Shown: positions 35,425 to 45,612 of the stretch, piece by piece
Layout: every line of letters starts with the position of its first letter
Numbering within the stretch: position 1 is the stretch's first letter
Assembly: GCF_001431725.1 (NCBI RefSeq)
Contig: NZ_CP013106.1
Location: forward strand, 3,534,001 to 3,598,000
Length of the DNA stretch: 64,000 bases
From: Halomonas huangheensis
GTDB lineage: Bacteria > Pseudomonadota > Gammaproteobacteria > Pseudomonadales > Halomonadaceae
Reading direction: 5' to 3'
Notes under the pieces: generated by a model
What the model was told of the DNA's origin: nothing
The model's database searches: none
What the model saw: the letters and a program-made list of their open reading frames with translations, nothing else
Made by a program: the position numbers and the translations under genes

Positions 35425-36095
35425 TCCGCCAACTCCACCAGATTGGCCACCGTCATATCAGGCTCGATCCCCCAGGGATCAAAGGGGGCATCCAACGAAC
35501 GCCGTACCCACACCGCATGCAGCCCGGCATGACGTGCACCGATCACATCGAAGGGATTACTGGAGATCAACCAGCAATCTCCCGATGCGACCTCCAGCCG
35601 CGTGCGCAACAGCGCGTACACGGCAGGGTCTGGTTTGAAGCGTTTAACTTCCTCGACGCTGATGATGTCGTGGAAATAGTGGCGAATACCGGCCTGCACC
35701 AACAAGCCATCGACCGCGGCAAAACCACCGTTGGAGAAGGCAACACAGGTCACACCCGCTTCGCGCAGTTGCTCGAGCGCCTGCTTTACCTCGGCAAAGG
35801 CCGGCAGACGCGCATATAGCGACATCAGGTGTTCCTTGTCGGTTTCGGACAACCAGGTCTGCAAGGCGCGGTCGGTGAACTCCAGTGCTGCACGGGTGCA
35901 CTCGGAGAAATCCACCCAGGCGCCCATCAGCCCTCGGCGAAAGCTATATTCGAGCTGGCGTTCACGCCAGCGTCGCGAAAACTCCTGCGCCAGCCCCTCC
36001 GGGCCATCGGCAGGCAAACGCTCCTCCAGTTCCGCCACCACGCCATGGGTGTCAATCAGCGTGCCATAGACATCGAATGCCAATACCGTCGCCAT
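35412..36095 (-). CDS. HAD-family type II haloacid dehalogenase-like hydrolase
   Basis: A 227-residue HAD enzyme. The nucleophile Asp is in LAFDVYGTLIDTHG, motif II Thr/Ser in CVAFSNGG, motif III Lys in KRFKPDPAVY, and the acidic end in LISSNPFDVIGARHAG. The DVYGTL and SSNPFD signatures match (S)-2-haloacid dehalogenases, though many relatives are general phosphatases. ATG 36095 is preceded by GAGAGG; the frame begins ten codons earlier. Paired with the TfoX-N gene. Confidence 0.9.
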   Translation of the reverse strand: MATVLAFDVYGTLIDTHGVVAELEERLPADGPEGLAQEFSRRWRERQLEYSFRRGLMGAWVDFSECTRAALEFTDRALQTWLSETDKEHLMSLYARLPAFAEVKQALEQLREAGVTCVAFSNGGFAAVDGLLVQAGIRHYFHDIISVEEVKRFKPDPAVYALLRTRLEVASGDCWLISSNPFDVIGARHAGLHAVWVRRSLDAPFDPWGIEPDMTVANLVELAECLN

Positions 36096-36214
36096 CGTCC
36101 TCTCCCGGTCTGCATGAAAGTGCACATGACTTCACTATACCAGGAGTAGATTAGACGGCGACGGAGCTCAACCCACACCTGGCTTTCGTTGTGCCTCTCG
36201 CGCCAGGCATGGCA

Positions 36215-37099
36215 TCAACGCTGGAACACCACCGTCCGTGCCCCGTTCAGAAACACCCGACGCTGAACATGCAGCGACACCGCCCTCGCGAGGGTCAGGC
36301 ACTCGATATCCCGACCCCGTGCGACGAGATCATCTGCTGAATCAGCATGACTGACCGGCTCCACCCCCTGGCTGATGATCGGGCCTTCATCCAGGTCATC
36401 GTTGATGTAATGCGCGGTGGCCCCGACCAGCTTGACGCCTTTCTCGAAGGCCTGATGGTAGGGTTTGGCCCCCTTGAACCCCGGCAGTAGCGAGTGATGG
36501 ATATTGATCGCCCGCCCCGACAACCGCTCGCACATCTCGCTGGACAGCACCTGCATATAGCGGGCAAGGATCACCAGCTCAGCGCCACACTCCTCGACAA
36601 TGCGCCATACCGCCTGCTCCTGCTCGGGCTTGGTCTCGGCAGTAATCGGCAGATGGTGATAGTCGAGACCATGCCATTCGGCCAGCGGCGCCAGGTCAGG
36701 GTGGTTGGACACCACTGCCTTGATGGTGATCGGCAACTGCCCTGTGCGATAGCGATACAGCAGATCATTGAGGCAATGGTCGGCCTTCGACACCATGATA
36801 ACCACCGGGGTCAGACGCCCCGGCGGAATCAGTTCAAATGTCATGCCGAACTCACTGGCTCGAGGTGCAAAACCGGCCTCGAAGCTGGCGATGTCCAACG
36901 CTTCATCGCCTTCGGGACGAAACTCGACGCGGATGAAGAACTGCTGCGATGCTCGGTCATCGAAAGACTGGTGCTCGGTGACATAGCAGTTACGCTCACG
37001 CAGATAGCGCGTCACCACATCCACAGTGCCCAAACGGCTTGGGCACTGTGCAGTCAGAATCCAGTTTTCGGTAACGGAGGGAACACAGGTCATGCTCAT
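36215..37099 (-). CDS. purU: formyltetrahydrofolate deformylase
   Basis: Hydrolyses 10-formyl-THF to formate and THF. The 294-residue protein has an N-terminal ACT domain (about 10-90; CPSRLGTVDVVTRYLRE) and a C-terminal formyltransferase-like domain with the catalytic Asn-His-Asp set visible in INIHHSLLPGFKGAKPYHQA and INDDLDEGPII. It ends the glyA-soxBDAG operon with a 4-nt overlap to soxG. It returns folate carriers loaded by sarcosine oxidase and formaldehyde, as in other betaine clusters. Confidence 0.95.
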   Translation of the reverse strand: MSMTCVPSVTENWILTAQCPSRLGTVDVVTRYLRERNCYVTEHQSFDDRASQQFFIRVEFRPEGDEALDIASFEAGFAPRASEFGMTFELIPPGRLTPVVIMVSKADHCLNDLLYRYRTGQLPITIKAVVSNHPDLAPLAEWHGLDYHHLPITAETKPEQEQAVWRIVEECGAELVILARYMQVLSSEMCERLSGRAINIHHSLLPGFKGAKPYHQAFEKGVKLVGATAHYINDDLDEGPIISQGVEPVSHADSADDLVARGRDIECLTLARAVSLHVQRRVFLNGARTVVFQR

Positions 37100-37791
37100 G
37101 CCGCCGCTCCCCGCTGTTCACCACCTTTCACGACACCGATGGCAAACTCATCACCGGCATCCAGCAACCAGCGATAGACATAGTCAGCAAAGCTGCGCCG
37201 TACCACCAACTCCCAGCGTGCTTCATCGGGGCGACGCAGAATCACGTTGGTCTTGGCAAACACGGTTGTTACACCCTTGCCAGGCGTGAAGTGCTGCGGA
37301 TGCACGTCGTAGATCACCGACTTCATCAGTAGTTCCTGCAATGCTTGCGCATTACCTTCCAGCTCAAGCAATGTCTGGCCGCCACTGACTTCGCTGATGG
37401 CTACCGAGGCATCTCCCAACGCACTACGCAACTCATTCTCGATGCGGAAAGCTGTACCGAACGGCAGGATCACCAGCCATTCATCCGGCGATAGCCACTG
37501 CACGCTGCTGATGCCATCCTCGCACAGCGTCAACTGCTGAGGACGTGCAGGCAAGCCCACATCCAGCACCTGGCGTACGGCTTCATCAAGGACAATCGCT
37601 CCACCACGCAGGATCAGGTGGTCACGATCGGACAGCTCACGCAGCGTCACCCGACTATTGGGTCCGGGAGCCGGAGCCCCCACATTGTGGTATGACCAGG
37701 CCAGCGGCGACTCCAGAGCGATCCCGGTATCCGGGCAGGCGTCCCAGGTATTGGCACGCCCGGTGTTATCGGCGATGTGTTGTTCAGACAT
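37096..37791 (-). CDS. soxG: sarcosine oxidase gamma subunit
   Basis: Smallest-but-one subunit (231 residues) of heterotetrameric sarcosine oxidase, with a folate-binding-like fold related to GcvT. VTLRELSDRDHLILRGG and ISSVQWLSPDEWLVILPFG fit. I use ATG 37791 (MSEQHIADN), which overlaps the soxA stop by 8 nt; the longer frame is unsupported. It ends in a 4-nt overlap with purU. Confidence 0.93.
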   Translation of the reverse strand: MSEQHIADNTGRANTWDACPDTGIALESPLAWSYHNVGAPAPGPNSRVTLRELSDRDHLILRGGAIVLDEAVRQVLDVGLPARPQQLTLCEDGISSVQWLSPDEWLVILPFGTAFRIENELRSALGDASVAISEVSGGQTLLELEGNAQALQELLMKSVIYDVHPQHFTPGKGVTTVFAKTNVILRRPDEARWELVVRRSFADYVYRWLLDAGDEFAIGVVKGGEQRGAAA

Positions 37792-40700
37792 TCTGACGCT
37801 CTCCCTTGGGATCGACGAAGATCGGGCTGACGATCTCGGCTTCGTGCACCTTGCCATCGACCATCGGCAGATAAACGGTCTGGCCCATGCGCTCATGACC
37901 ACCCTTGACTACCGCCAGGGCAAAACCGGATTCCAGAGTCGGGCTGTAGTAACTCGAGGTCACATGCCCCACCATCGGCATCGGAATCGCATGCTGAGGA
38001 TCGAGAACGATCTGCGCCCCTTCCTCCAGCACCACACTGGCATCCTTCGGCCGCAGGCCCACCAGTTGCTTGCGATCCTTGCGTGACGTGTCAGAGCGAG
38101 TCAGGGCACGCTTGCCAATCCACGAGAACGGCTTGTCATACCCCACTGCCCACTGCATGCCAAGATCTTCAGGTGTCACCGAGCCGTCGGTGTCTTGACC
38201 GGCAATGATGAAGCCCTTCTCGGCACGCAGTACGTGCATGGTTTCGGTGCCGTAGGGCGTCAGATCATATTTCTCGCCATGTTCGAACAACGCTTTCCAC
38301 ACATGCATCGCTGCACGAGCCTGGACATTGATCTCGTAGGCCAGCTCACCGGTAAAGGAGATCCGGAACACCCGCGCCGGAACACCCGCGACCTTACCTT
38401 CACGCCAATCCATGAAGCGGAACGCCTCACGATCGAGATCGATATCGCTCAGTTCACTGAGCAGGTCCCGAGCCTTCGGCCCAGTAATGGTCATGGTCGC
38501 CCAGTGGTCGGTGACCGAGCTGAAAGTCAGATCGAGTTCCGGCCATTCAGTCTGGTGCCACAGCTCCAGCCATTCGAGTACCGCTGCGGCGCCGCCGGTC
38601 GAGGTGGTCATCAGGAAGTGGTCTTCGGCGAGGCAACTGGTGGTACCGTCGTCCATCACCATGCCGTCGTCCTTGCACATCAAGCCATAGCGAACCTTGC
38701 CAACCGGCAGTTTGGCCCACTTGTTGGTGTATACCCGGCCCAGGAATTCGCGGGCATCCGGCCCCTGGATATCAATCTTGCCAAGGGTCGAGGCATCGAG
38801 AATCCCGATCCCTTCGCGCACCGCCAGACACTCACGAGCCACTGCCTCGTGCATCGTCTCGTGCTTGCCATTGATGGTGCGTGGAAAATACCAGGGGCGC
38901 TTCCACTGCCCGACGTCCTCGAACTCAGCCCCATGCTCCATATGCCACTGATGCAGTGCGGTGTAGCGCTCAGGATCGAACAGCTCGCGACAGTGGCGCC
39001 CGACGATGGCACCGAAGGTCACCGGTGTGTAGTTGGGACGGAACACCGTGGTGCCGACTTCGGGAATCGAGCGGCCCAGACAACGCGCAGCAATCGCCAT
39101 GCCGTTGATGTTGCCGAGCTTGCCCTGATCGGTACCGAAGCCCATGGCGGTGTAGCGCTTGACGTGCTCGATGGACTCGAAGCCCTCACGCGTGGCCAAC
39201 TCGATGGCCGCCGCGGTGACGTCGTTCTGCAGATCGACGAACTGTTTAGGCGCACGCAGGGTCGGCTTGTCGTGGGGCACCTGGAACAGTGCCATCGCTG
39301 CGCCCTCGTACAGAGATGCCACCTGAGGTACCTCAAGCGGCTCAGCGTCAAGCTCCAGCTCACGCGCCGCACGAATACCCGCTTCCGCGCCATCGCGCAG
39401 CACCGCACCCAGCTCGTAGATGCCCAGCGCACCGCCGGCAGCCAGCATGCCTTTCGGAAAACTGGGTACAAAGCCGATGATATCGTCACTCCAGCTGGGG
39501 CGAGAGCCGGTATGCGAAGCCAGGTGGATAACCGGGCTGAACCCGCCGGAGCTGGCCACGGTATCGCACTTGAGCATCTCGATATTGCCGCTGATACGGA
39601 ATGCCGAGGCATCGATCGGCGCAACGCGTACCGAAGACACGCGATTCTCGCCGTGTGCTTCGATCACCGCCGCGCCTTCGATGATGCGTATTCCGCGACT
39701 GCGTGCCGCTTCGACCAGCGCCCCGTCGGGTGCGTGGCGTGCATCGGCGATGGCCACCACTTCACGCCCCGCATCCAGCCAGTCGAGCGCGGCACGATAG
39801 CCATCATCGTTGGCGGTGGACAGCACCAGTTGATTCCCCGGCACCACCGCATAACGACGGATATAGGTGGAAACGGCACCGGCGAGGAAGTTGCCGGGAA
39901 TATCGTTGCCCGCATACACCAACGGACGCTCATGAGCGCCGGTCGCCAGAATCACCCGGCCGGCACGCACCCGATGCAGGCGTGCGCGCACCTGGCGACG
40001 GCCATTTAGGGCAGGCGCGGTATCGGCAAGATGCTCGGTGCGGCGCTCGTGCAGCGTCACAAAGTTGTGATCGTGATAGCCATTGGCAGTGGTGCGCGGC
40101 AGCAAGGTCACATTGGCATTGGCTTCCAGTTCGGCCAATACATCGCGCACCCAGTCGCTGGCCGGACGCTCATCCAGCGTCTGGTGACTGGCGAGCAGCG
40201 AGCCACCCATCTCTTCCTGCTCGTCGCAGACAATCACCCGCGCTCCGCTGCGAGCCGCCGCCAGCGCACTGGTCAGTCCCGCAGGGCCAGCGCCGATGAC
40301 CAACACATCACAGTGGCGATTGAAGTGATCGTAGATATCCGGATCCGCTTCGCTGGGACTGCGCCCTAAACCTGCGCTCTTGCGGATATAACGCTCATAG
40401 GTCATCCACATCGAGGCGGGAGCCATGAAGGTCTTGTAGTAGAAGCCGGGTGGCATCATCTTGCCGCCCAGCTTGCCGATCAAGCCCATCAGGTCGCGCT
40501 GGACATTCGGCCAGCCATTGGTCGAACGCGCCGTCAACCCTTCGTAGAGTGCCTGTTGGGTGGCACGCACATTGGGTACCTGAGCGGCTTCCGTCGCCCC
40601 CAGCTGCACTACCGCATTCGGCTCTTCGGCACCGGCAGCGACGATGCCGCGCGGGCGTGAATACTTGAAGCTGCGATTGACGACATCCACGCCATTGGCC

Positions 40701-40822
40701 AGTAGTGCCGCGGCCAGGGTATCTCCGGCATAGCCTTCATAGCTGTTGCCATTGAAGGTGAACGTCAGGCGACGGGAGCGTTCGACGCGTCCGCCCTGCT
40801 TCAGACGATTGGGCTGTCTCAT
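37784..40822 (-). CDS. soxA: sarcosine oxidase alpha subunit
   Basis: A 1012-residue subunit with an N-terminal ferredoxin-like/NAD-binding part (FNGNSYEGYAGDTLAAALLANGVDVVNRSFKYSRPRG), a Rossmann dinucleotide site (VIGAGPAGLTSALAAARSGARV) and a C-terminal GcvT-like THF-binding half (about 620-1000). With SoxB, SoxD and SoxG it demethylates sarcosine to glycine, giving 5,10-methylene-THF (or formaldehyde) and peroxide. The start overlaps the soxD stop by 4 nt. Its full length matches the family. Confidence 0.96.
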   Translation of the reverse strand: MRQPNRLKQGGRVERSRRLTFTFNGNSYEGYAGDTLAAALLANGVDVVNRSFKYSRPRGIVAAGAEEPNAVVQLGATEAAQVPNVRATQQALYEGLTARSTNGWPNVQRDLMGLIGKLGGKMMPPGFYYKTFMAPASMWMTYERYIRKSAGLGRSPSEADPDIYDHFNRHCDVLVIGAGPAGLTSALAAARSGARVIVCDEQEEMGGSLLASHQTLDERPASDWVRDVLAELEANANVTLLPRTTANGYHDHNFVTLHERRTEHLADTAPALNGRRQVRARLHRVRAGRVILATGAHERPLVYAGNDIPGNFLAGAVSTYIRRYAVVPGNQLVLSTANDDGYRAALDWLDAGREVVAIADARHAPDGALVEAARSRGIRIIEGAAVIEAHGENRVSSVRVAPIDASAFRISGNIEMLKCDTVASSGGFSPVIHLASHTGSRPSWSDDIIGFVPSFPKGMLAAGGALGIYELGAVLRDGAEAGIRAARELELDAEPLEVPQVASLYEGAAMALFQVPHDKPTLRAPKQFVDLQNDVTAAAIELATREGFESIEHVKRYTAMGFGTDQGKLGNINGMAIAARCLGRSIPEVGTTVFRPNYTPVTFGAIVGRHCRELFDPERYTALHQWHMEHGAEFEDVGQWKRPWYFPRTINGKHETMHEAVARECLAVREGIGILDASTLGKIDIQGPDAREFLGRVYTNKWAKLPVGKVRYGLMCKDDGMVMDDGTTSCLAEDHFLMTTSTGGAAAVLEWLELWHQTEWPELDLTFSSVTDHWATMTITGPKARDLLSELSDIDLDREAFRFMDWREGKVAGVPARVFRISFTGELAYEINVQARAAMHVWKALFEHGEKYDLTPYGTETMHVLRAEKGFIIAGQDTDGSVTPEDLGMQWAVGYDKPFSWIGKRALTRSDTSRKDRKQLVGLRPKDASVVLEEGAQIVLDPQHAIPMPMVGHVTSSYYSPTLESGFALAVVKGGHERMGQTVYLPMVDGKVHEAEIVSPIFVDPKGERQNV

Positions 40823-41172
40823 GCGCGAACCTCCTCGGTCTTTTCATTGGCTACACTGGCTTCCGCGGTGGCAGCACTCGGCAGCACCGACTCTGCGGTC
40901 ACCGAAGGCAGCTCACCCATACGGTAAGTCTCGAGAATCTCGTAGCTCTGGGTATGGCGAGTAATGTTGAAGAACTTGCGGCAACCCACGGAGTGAACCC
41001 ACAGCTCGTGGTGGATACCGCGCGGGTTGTCGCGGAAGAACAGGTAGTCCCCCCACTCTTCATCGGAGCAGGTTTCCGGATCAAGTGGCCGCTGAATATG
41101 CGCCTGGCCCCTGGCATGGAATTCCTCTTCCTCACGCCACTCTTCGCAGTAGGGGCAATAGATATGAAACAT
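40819..41172 (-). CDS. soxD: sarcosine oxidase delta subunit
   Basis: A 117-residue zinc-binding delta subunit. IYCPYCEEWREEEEF contains the Cys pair of the Zn site, and WVHSVGCRKFFNITRH holds the remaining ligands. The acidic, Ala/Glu-rich C-terminal extension (about 95-117) is longer than usual. GAGGAGA precedes the ATG. It lies between soxB and soxA. Confidence 0.94.
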   Translation of the reverse strand: MFHIYCPYCEEWREEEEFHARGQAHIQRPLDPETCSDEEWGDYLFFRDNPRGIHHELWVHSVGCRKFFNITRHTQSYEILETYRMGELPSVTAESVLPSAATAEASVANEKTEEVRA

Positions 41173-41192
41173 TCAGGTTCTCCTCTGCGAAC

Positions 41193-42443
41193 TCAGTGGG
41201 CGACGCCAGCTGCGCCGTGCTCATCCACAAGCGCGCCGCTGTGGAAACGATCGATCGAGAAGGGAGCAGCCAGCGGGTGCATTTCACCCTTTGCCAGACT
41301 GGCAGCAAAAACATGCCCAGAGCCCGTTGTGGCCTTGAACCCTCCGGTACCCCAACCGCAGTTGAAGAACAGGCCCTTGACCGGCGTCTTCGACAGGATC
41401 GGACAGGCATCCGGGCAGGTATCGACGATGCCGCCCCATTGGCGATTCATGCGCACCCGCGAGAAGATCGGGAACATCTCGACGATGGCCTGCAGAGTGT
41501 GCTCGACGGTCGGGTAGCTGCCGCGCTGACCATAACCGTTGTAGCCATCGATACCGGCACCGATGACCAGATCGCCCTTATCCGACTGGCTGATGTAGCC
41601 GTGGACATGGTTGGACATCACCACGGTATCGAGAATCGGCTTGAGCGGCTCGGAGACCAGCGCCTGGAGCGGATGTGATTCCAGCGGCAAACGAATGCCC
41701 GCCATACCGGCCAGCACACCGGAGTTACCGGCAGTGACACAGCCAACGGTCTTCGCTTCGATATCACCACGATTGGTATGCACACCGAGAATACGGCCGT
41801 CACGAATCTTGAGGCCGGTCACTTCGGTCTGTTGCAGGATATCAACGCCCAGTGCATCGGCACCGCGCGCGTAGCCCCAGGCCACCGCATCGTGACGAGC
41901 GACACCGGCGCGCGGCTGCCAGGAGGCACCCATCACCGGATAGCGAGCACGCTTCGAACAATCGAGAATCGGCACAATTTCCTGCACACCGGCAGCGTCC
42001 AGCACTTCACCGTCGATACCGTTCAGACGATTGGCGTTGACCCGACGCTGAATATCGCGCATGTCCTGCAGCGTGTGACCGAGGTTAAGCACGCCACGCT
42101 GGGAGAACATCACGTTGTAGTTGAGGTCCTGGGAGAGTCCTTCCCAGAGCTTCATGGCGTGCTCGTAGAGTGCCGCCGCCTCATCCCACAGATAGTTCGA
42201 GCGCACGATGGTAGTGTTACGCGCGGTATTACCGCCGCCCAGCCACCCCTTCTCGATCACCGCTACATTCCTGACGCCAAACTCCTTCGCCAGGTAATAG
42301 GCCGTGGCCAGGCCATGACCGCCGCCGCCGACGATGATGACGTCATAGGCCTTCTTCGGCGTTGGATTGCGCCACTGGCGTTGCCAGTTCTCGTGATGGC
42401 TGAGTGCGTGCCGTGCCAGAGCAAAGCCGGAATAGCGTTGCAT
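41193..42443 (-). CDS. soxB: sarcosine oxidase beta subunit
   Basis: FAD-containing catalytic subunit of 416 residues. Its dinucleotide site is [23 protein letters not shown]. The covalent-flavin and active-site region is conserved in [19 protein letters not shown], and the C-terminal [14 protein letters not shown] fits too. I use ATG 42443 ([12 protein letters not shown]), with GGAGG upstream. It is 115 bp downstream of glyA and 20 bp upstream of soxD. Confidence 0.96.
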   Translation of the reverse strand: MQRYSGFALARHALSHHENWQRQWRNPTPKKAYDVIIVGGGGHGLATAYYLAKEFGVRNVAVIEKGWLGGGNTARNTTIVRSNYLWDEAAALYEHAMKLWEGLSQDLNYNVMFSQRGVLNLGHTLQDMRDIQRRVNANRLNGIDGEVLDAAGVQEIVPILDCSKRARYPVMGASWQPRAGVARHDAVAWGYARGADALGVDILQQTEVTGLKIRDGRILGVHTNRGDIEAKTVGCVTAGNSGVLAGMAGIRLPLESHPLQALVSEPLKPILDTVVMSNHVHGYISQSDKGDLVIGAGIDGYNGYGQRGSYPTVEHTLQAIVEMFPIFSRVRMNRQWGGIVDTCPDACPILSKTPVKGLFFNCGWGTGGFKATTGSGHVFAASLAKGEMHPLAAPFSIDRFHSGALVDEHGAAGVAH

Positions 42444-42558
42444 AGTGCTGCCTCCCCTCCTCGATGGCTCGGCAGCCTTGCTGCCGAGCCTCTTGTTCAT
42501 GCTTGTCGTTTCGCATGCCCGTATTTCATTTGTCCGAGCATGTCACTGTAGAGTGGAG

Positions 42559-43857
42559 TCAGGCTGTTTCAGCCGCGCTCTGCTGCTGAGCTACCTGCGG
42601 ATAGACCGGATGACGGCCACACAGTGTGGCAACCTGCTCACGCACGCGGCCCTCGATGTCGGTGGTATCGCGTCCTGCCGCCAGTTCATCGATAACATCG
42701 CAAATCCAGCCCGCCAGCGCCTCACAGTCATCGCCATCGAAGCCTCGAGTGGTAACGGCAGGAGTGCCGATCCGCAGGCCTGAAGTGACGAACGGGCTCT
42801 GCGGGTCGCCCGGCACAGCGTTCTTGTTGACAGTGATATGGGCGCGGCCCAGCGCGGCATCCGCATCCTTACCAGTGACACCCTGCTGGATCAGCGACAC
42901 CAGGAACAGGTGGTCCTTGGTGCCGCCGGAAACCACGTCATAACCACGCTCGAGGAACACTTCAGCCATACGCTGGGCGTTGGAGACGACACGTTCCTGA
43001 TAGCGCACGAACTCCTGGCTCATCGCCTCACGGAAAGCCACAGCCTTGGCGGCGATCACATGCATCAGCGGCCCCCCCTGCTGCCCGGGGAAGACTGCGC
43101 CATTGAGCTTGCGGTAGAGCGTTTCATCACCCGAGGCAGACAGGATCAATCCGCCACGCGGACCGCGCAGGGTCTTGTGAGTGGTGGTGGTAACCACATG
43201 GGCATGGGGCAGCGGGCTGGGATACAGACCGGCAGCCACCAGGCCTGCAACGTGGGCCATATCGACCAACAGCCAGGCACCCACGCTATCGGCAATGTTG
43301 CGGAAGCGACGCCAGTCGACAATCTGCGAATAGGCGGAGAAACCGGCGACGATCAGCTTGGGCTGATGCTCATTGGCAAGACGCTCAACCTCGGCGTAAT
43401 CGATTTCGCCAGTGGCTTCGTCGAGACCGTACTGGATAGCGTTGTAGTGCTTACCGGAAAAGTTCGGCGCGGCACCGTGGGTCAGGTGGCCGCCATGGGC
43501 GAGGCTCATACCAAGCACGGTATCGCCTGGCGATACCAGCGCCATGAAGGCTGCAGCATTGGCCTGGGCGCCGGAATGAGGCTGCACATTGGCGTAATCA
43601 CAGCCAAACAGTGCGCAGGCACGATCCATGGCCAGTTGCTCCACCACATCCACATGCTCACAACCACCGTAGTAGCGCTTGCCGGGATAGCCTTCGGCAT
43701 ACTTGTTGGTCAACTGCGTGCCCTGCGCCTCCATCACGGCCTGGCTGGCATAGTTTTCTGAGGCAATCAGTTCGACATGCGCCTGCTGGCGGTCTTCTTC
43801 GTCCGAGATGGCTGCAGCGACCTGCGGGTCAAACTTGGCGAGGCGGGATATTGTCAT
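42559..43857 (-). CDS. glyA: serine hydroxymethyltransferase
   Basis: PLP enzyme of 432 residues interconverting glycine plus 5,10-methylene-THF and serine plus THF. The PLP Lys is in [16 protein letters not shown], and [21 protein letters not shown] is the family signature. Placed first in the sarcosine oxidase unit, it uses both products (glycine and the methylene group). The GGAGA ribosome site is clear. This is probably a catabolic paralogue of the housekeeping glyA, but the other copy is outside the window. Confidence 0.96.
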   Translation of the reverse strand: MTISRLAKFDPQVAAAISDEEDRQQAHVELIASENYASQAVMEAQGTQLTNKYAEGYPGKRYYGGCEHVDVVEQLAMDRACALFGCDYANVQPHSGAQANAAAFMALVSPGDTVLGMSLAHGGHLTHGAAPNFSGKHYNAIQYGLDEATGEIDYAEVERLANEHQPKLIVAGFSAYSQIVDWRRFRNIADSVGAWLLVDMAHVAGLVAAGLYPSPLPHAHVVTTTTHKTLRGPRGGLILSASGDETLYRKLNGAVFPGQQGGPLMHVIAAKAVAFREAMSQEFVRYQERVVSNAQRMAEVFLERGYDVVSGGTKDHLFLVSLIQQGVTGKDADAALGRAHITVNKNAVPGDPQSPFVTSGLRIGTPAVTTRGFDGDDCEALAGWICDVIDELAAGRDTTDIEGRVREQVATLCGRHPVYPQVAQQQSAAETA

Positions 43858-44288
43858 GGGGAAGTCTCCACGGTTGTCAGCTTATGTTGTTGGCTTGCAG
43901 GGCTGGCGGTTCGAGGACCCGCTCATCACCGAAAGTCCGGTTTCCGGCAATACCGCTGCCGAGAACGCTGTTGTCAGGCTGCTGAATTGTTGGGCTATTG
44001 GATTGTTGGTGTCAGTTCACTGAACCGCTGGCGCCGGCTACTGAAAAAGGATCCGATACTGCCTTGCGGTAATGTCTGCCACGTTAGGCAAATTGCGACA
44101 GAGGGACATTCTGGAAACGACATCAACATCACCGGTGAAGACATGCCCAGACCATTTCACTGCGGTCTTTTCAGCACAACGCCATGCACGCCCTCATTCA
44201 AGCGCCTTCTTGCGGCCAACGCTTGAACAAATGCGACAGATTTGTTGGATGATTTCGCTGTGAGCGCTATTTCAGTCAGCGGCTGACG
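43858..44288. other. 431-bp glyA-sox promoter region
   Basis: Between gbdR and glyA, both on the minus strand. It contains a TGCC-N6-GGCA dyad (44077-44090) and a repeated ATTGTTGG stretch (about 43985-44007). I looked for a glycine riboswitch and found none. Confidence 0.5.
44077..44090. promoter_or_regulatory. TGCC-N6-GGCA dyad upstream of glyA
   Basis: TGCCACGTTAGGCA about 220 bp upstream of glyA. A similar TTGCCA-N3-TGGCAA dyad lies upstream of gbcA. These may be sites for GbdR or a sarcosine-responsive AraC/GATR regulator; the different spacing weakens the case. Confidence 0.35.
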
Positions 44289-45380
44289 TCAGTTCTGACG
44301 TGCTTCAACGTAGAGAAAGAAGGGATCAACCAGCCGTTCATGCAGCGTGTCGGGGTGACGTCGCAATTCAGAAGGCGCCGCACCGAAGGCGGTGCGAAAG
44401 TGACGAGAGAAATGCGCAGTATCTGCGAAGCCACAAGCTTCGCCGATCTCGGTGATGCTGCGCTCGGTGTAGTGCAGTAGCCACAGGCCGTAGCGCAGGC
44501 GTAGATCGCGCTGGAACTTCTGAGGGCCAACGCCCAGCGTGGCCCGAAAGCGACGCTCCAGACCACGGCGTGAGGTGCCGACCCGCTCGGCCAGAGCATC
44601 GACGCTCAGTGGATCGCCGAGCTGTTGCTCCAGAACCCGGATGGCCTTGCGCACCAGGCGATCACTGACCCGATCAAATACCACTGGCTGCGGCTGGCCA
44701 CGCTCACCGCCACGATGCTCATCGAACAGCATGATCGCCAGGCTCTTGCGCGCCCAGGCGCGCCCCAGATGACGCTCGACCAGATAAGCCGCCAGGTCGG
44801 CGGCTGCCGCGCCGCCTGCGCAGGTCAAACGGTCGCCATCATCGAGATAGAGACGATCCGCCACCGGTTCGATATCGCTGAAGCGGCTGGCCAGATCGCC
44901 ATGATGGTACCAACTGACGCAACAGCGCCGATGGCGCATCAACCCCGCCTGAATCAAGGAGAACACCCCGGTACAGACACCTACGAGAGGAATCCCCTGG
45001 TCGGCAGCACGACGCAGGTAGTCGATGGCCGCCTGGTCGGCATCGCCAGGTTCGTGCAGCACTCCACCGATTACCACCAGATAATCGAACTCCGAGGGAT
45101 CAGCAAAGGGCTCACAGGCTGTCATCACCGCCCCACAGCTGGAGATGGCATCGCTACCATCATGGGTCATGAAGCGCCAGCGACAGCGCAACTGGCGACT
45201 GCGGTCGCCATCATCCGCTGCCAGTCGCAGGCAATCGACAAAGGCGGCAAAAGGCATCAACGTGAACTGTGGCAACAGCACGAAGCCTACCGACAGCGCG
45301 GGGGCTGTCGGCAGCACAACATCAGGAGACAGCGCTGGCGCCATGGGACCGGAACCGGATAGAAAACCAGTCGTCAGCAT
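44289..45380 (-). CDS. gbdR: GATase1-like AraC-family regulator, GbdR type
   Basis: A 363-residue regulator. The N-terminal DJ-1/PfpI (GATase1-like) domain covers about 28-210 (LSVGFVLLPQFTLMPFAAFVDCLRLA, GIPLVGVCTGVFSLIQAGL with the pseudo-nucleophile Cys). The C-terminal AraC double helix-turn-helix covers about 245-350 (LAERVGTSRRGLERRFRATLG and ITEIGEACGFADTAHFSRHFRTAFG). GbdR responds to betaine and dimethylglycine and activates gbc, dgc and sox genes in Pseudomonas; location and domains support the same role. The start is uncertain: no clear ribosome site for ATG 45380 or the one 12 codons on. Confidence 0.9.
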   Translation of the reverse strand: MLTTGFLSGSGPMAPALSPDVVLPTAPALSVGFVLLPQFTLMPFAAFVDCLRLAADDGDRSRQLRCRWRFMTHDGSDAISSCGAVMTACEPFADPSEFDYLVVIGGVLHEPGDADQAAIDYLRRAADQGIPLVGVCTGVFSLIQAGLMRHRRCCVSWYHHGDLASRFSDIEPVADRLYLDDGDRLTCAGGAAAADLAAYLVERHLGRAWARKSLAIMLFDEHRGGERGQPQPVVFDRVSDRLVRKAIRVLEQQLGDPLSVDALAERVGTSRRGLERRFRATLGVGPQKFQRDLRLRYGLWLLHYTERSITEIGEACGFADTAHFSRHFRTAFGAAPSELRRHPDTLHERLVDPFFLYVEARQN

Positions 45381-45464
45381 AACAGGGAAAAAGAGCGAGG
45401 AAAGAAGCGCGAAGAAGACAGAAACAAGCCATATGATTCAAGCACGTCAGACTTTCCCTGCTAT

Positions 45465-45490
45465 GTCCCCGATTCCGTAGACTCGGGGAC
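45465..45490 (-). other. hairpin downstream of gbcB
   Basis: GTCCCCGA and TCGGGGAC pair in an 8-bp stem with a 10-nt loop, between gbcB and gbdR. It has no U-tract on the minus strand, so it is a weak terminator candidate for gbcB. Confidence 0.4.
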
Positions 45491-45538
45491 CATGAGTTAG
45501 CGGCTTGAGCCGGTGTCTACTTTTTCAGGGGCACACCA

Positions 45539-45586
45539 CCTCTTCCCTCTTCCCTCTTCCCTCTTCCCTCTTCCCTCTTCCCTCTT
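45539..45586 (-). repeat. CCCTCTT heptamer array after gbcB (G-quadruplex-capable)
   Basis: Six full CCCTCTT units (45545-45586) and a partial one. On the minus strand, the mRNA sense of gbcB, this gives six G3 tracts with AAGA spacers. It is the same unit as at 16622 and is again just downstream of a stop codon (about 20 bp). Confidence 0.92.
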
Positions 45587-45612
45587 GATTTTTGATTCTT
45601 GAATCAAAAATC
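45587..45612. repeat. perfect AT-rich inverted repeat overlapping gbcB stop
   Basis: GATTTTTGATTC and GAATCAAAAATC are separated by two bases. The right arm covers the gbcB stop codon. In RNA it forms a 12-bp AT-rich stem with too small a loop, so some end pairs would open. It lies between the stop and the G-rich array. Confidence 0.75.

Noticed and set aside
38195..40009. 604-codon open frame on the plus strand opposite soxA
   Set aside because: Antisense shadow of soxA, a full-length recognised gene; composition reflects high GC third positions.
43858..44288. Glycine riboswitch upstream of glyA
   Set aside because: I could not find the paired aptamer cores; only a protein-site-like dyad is present.
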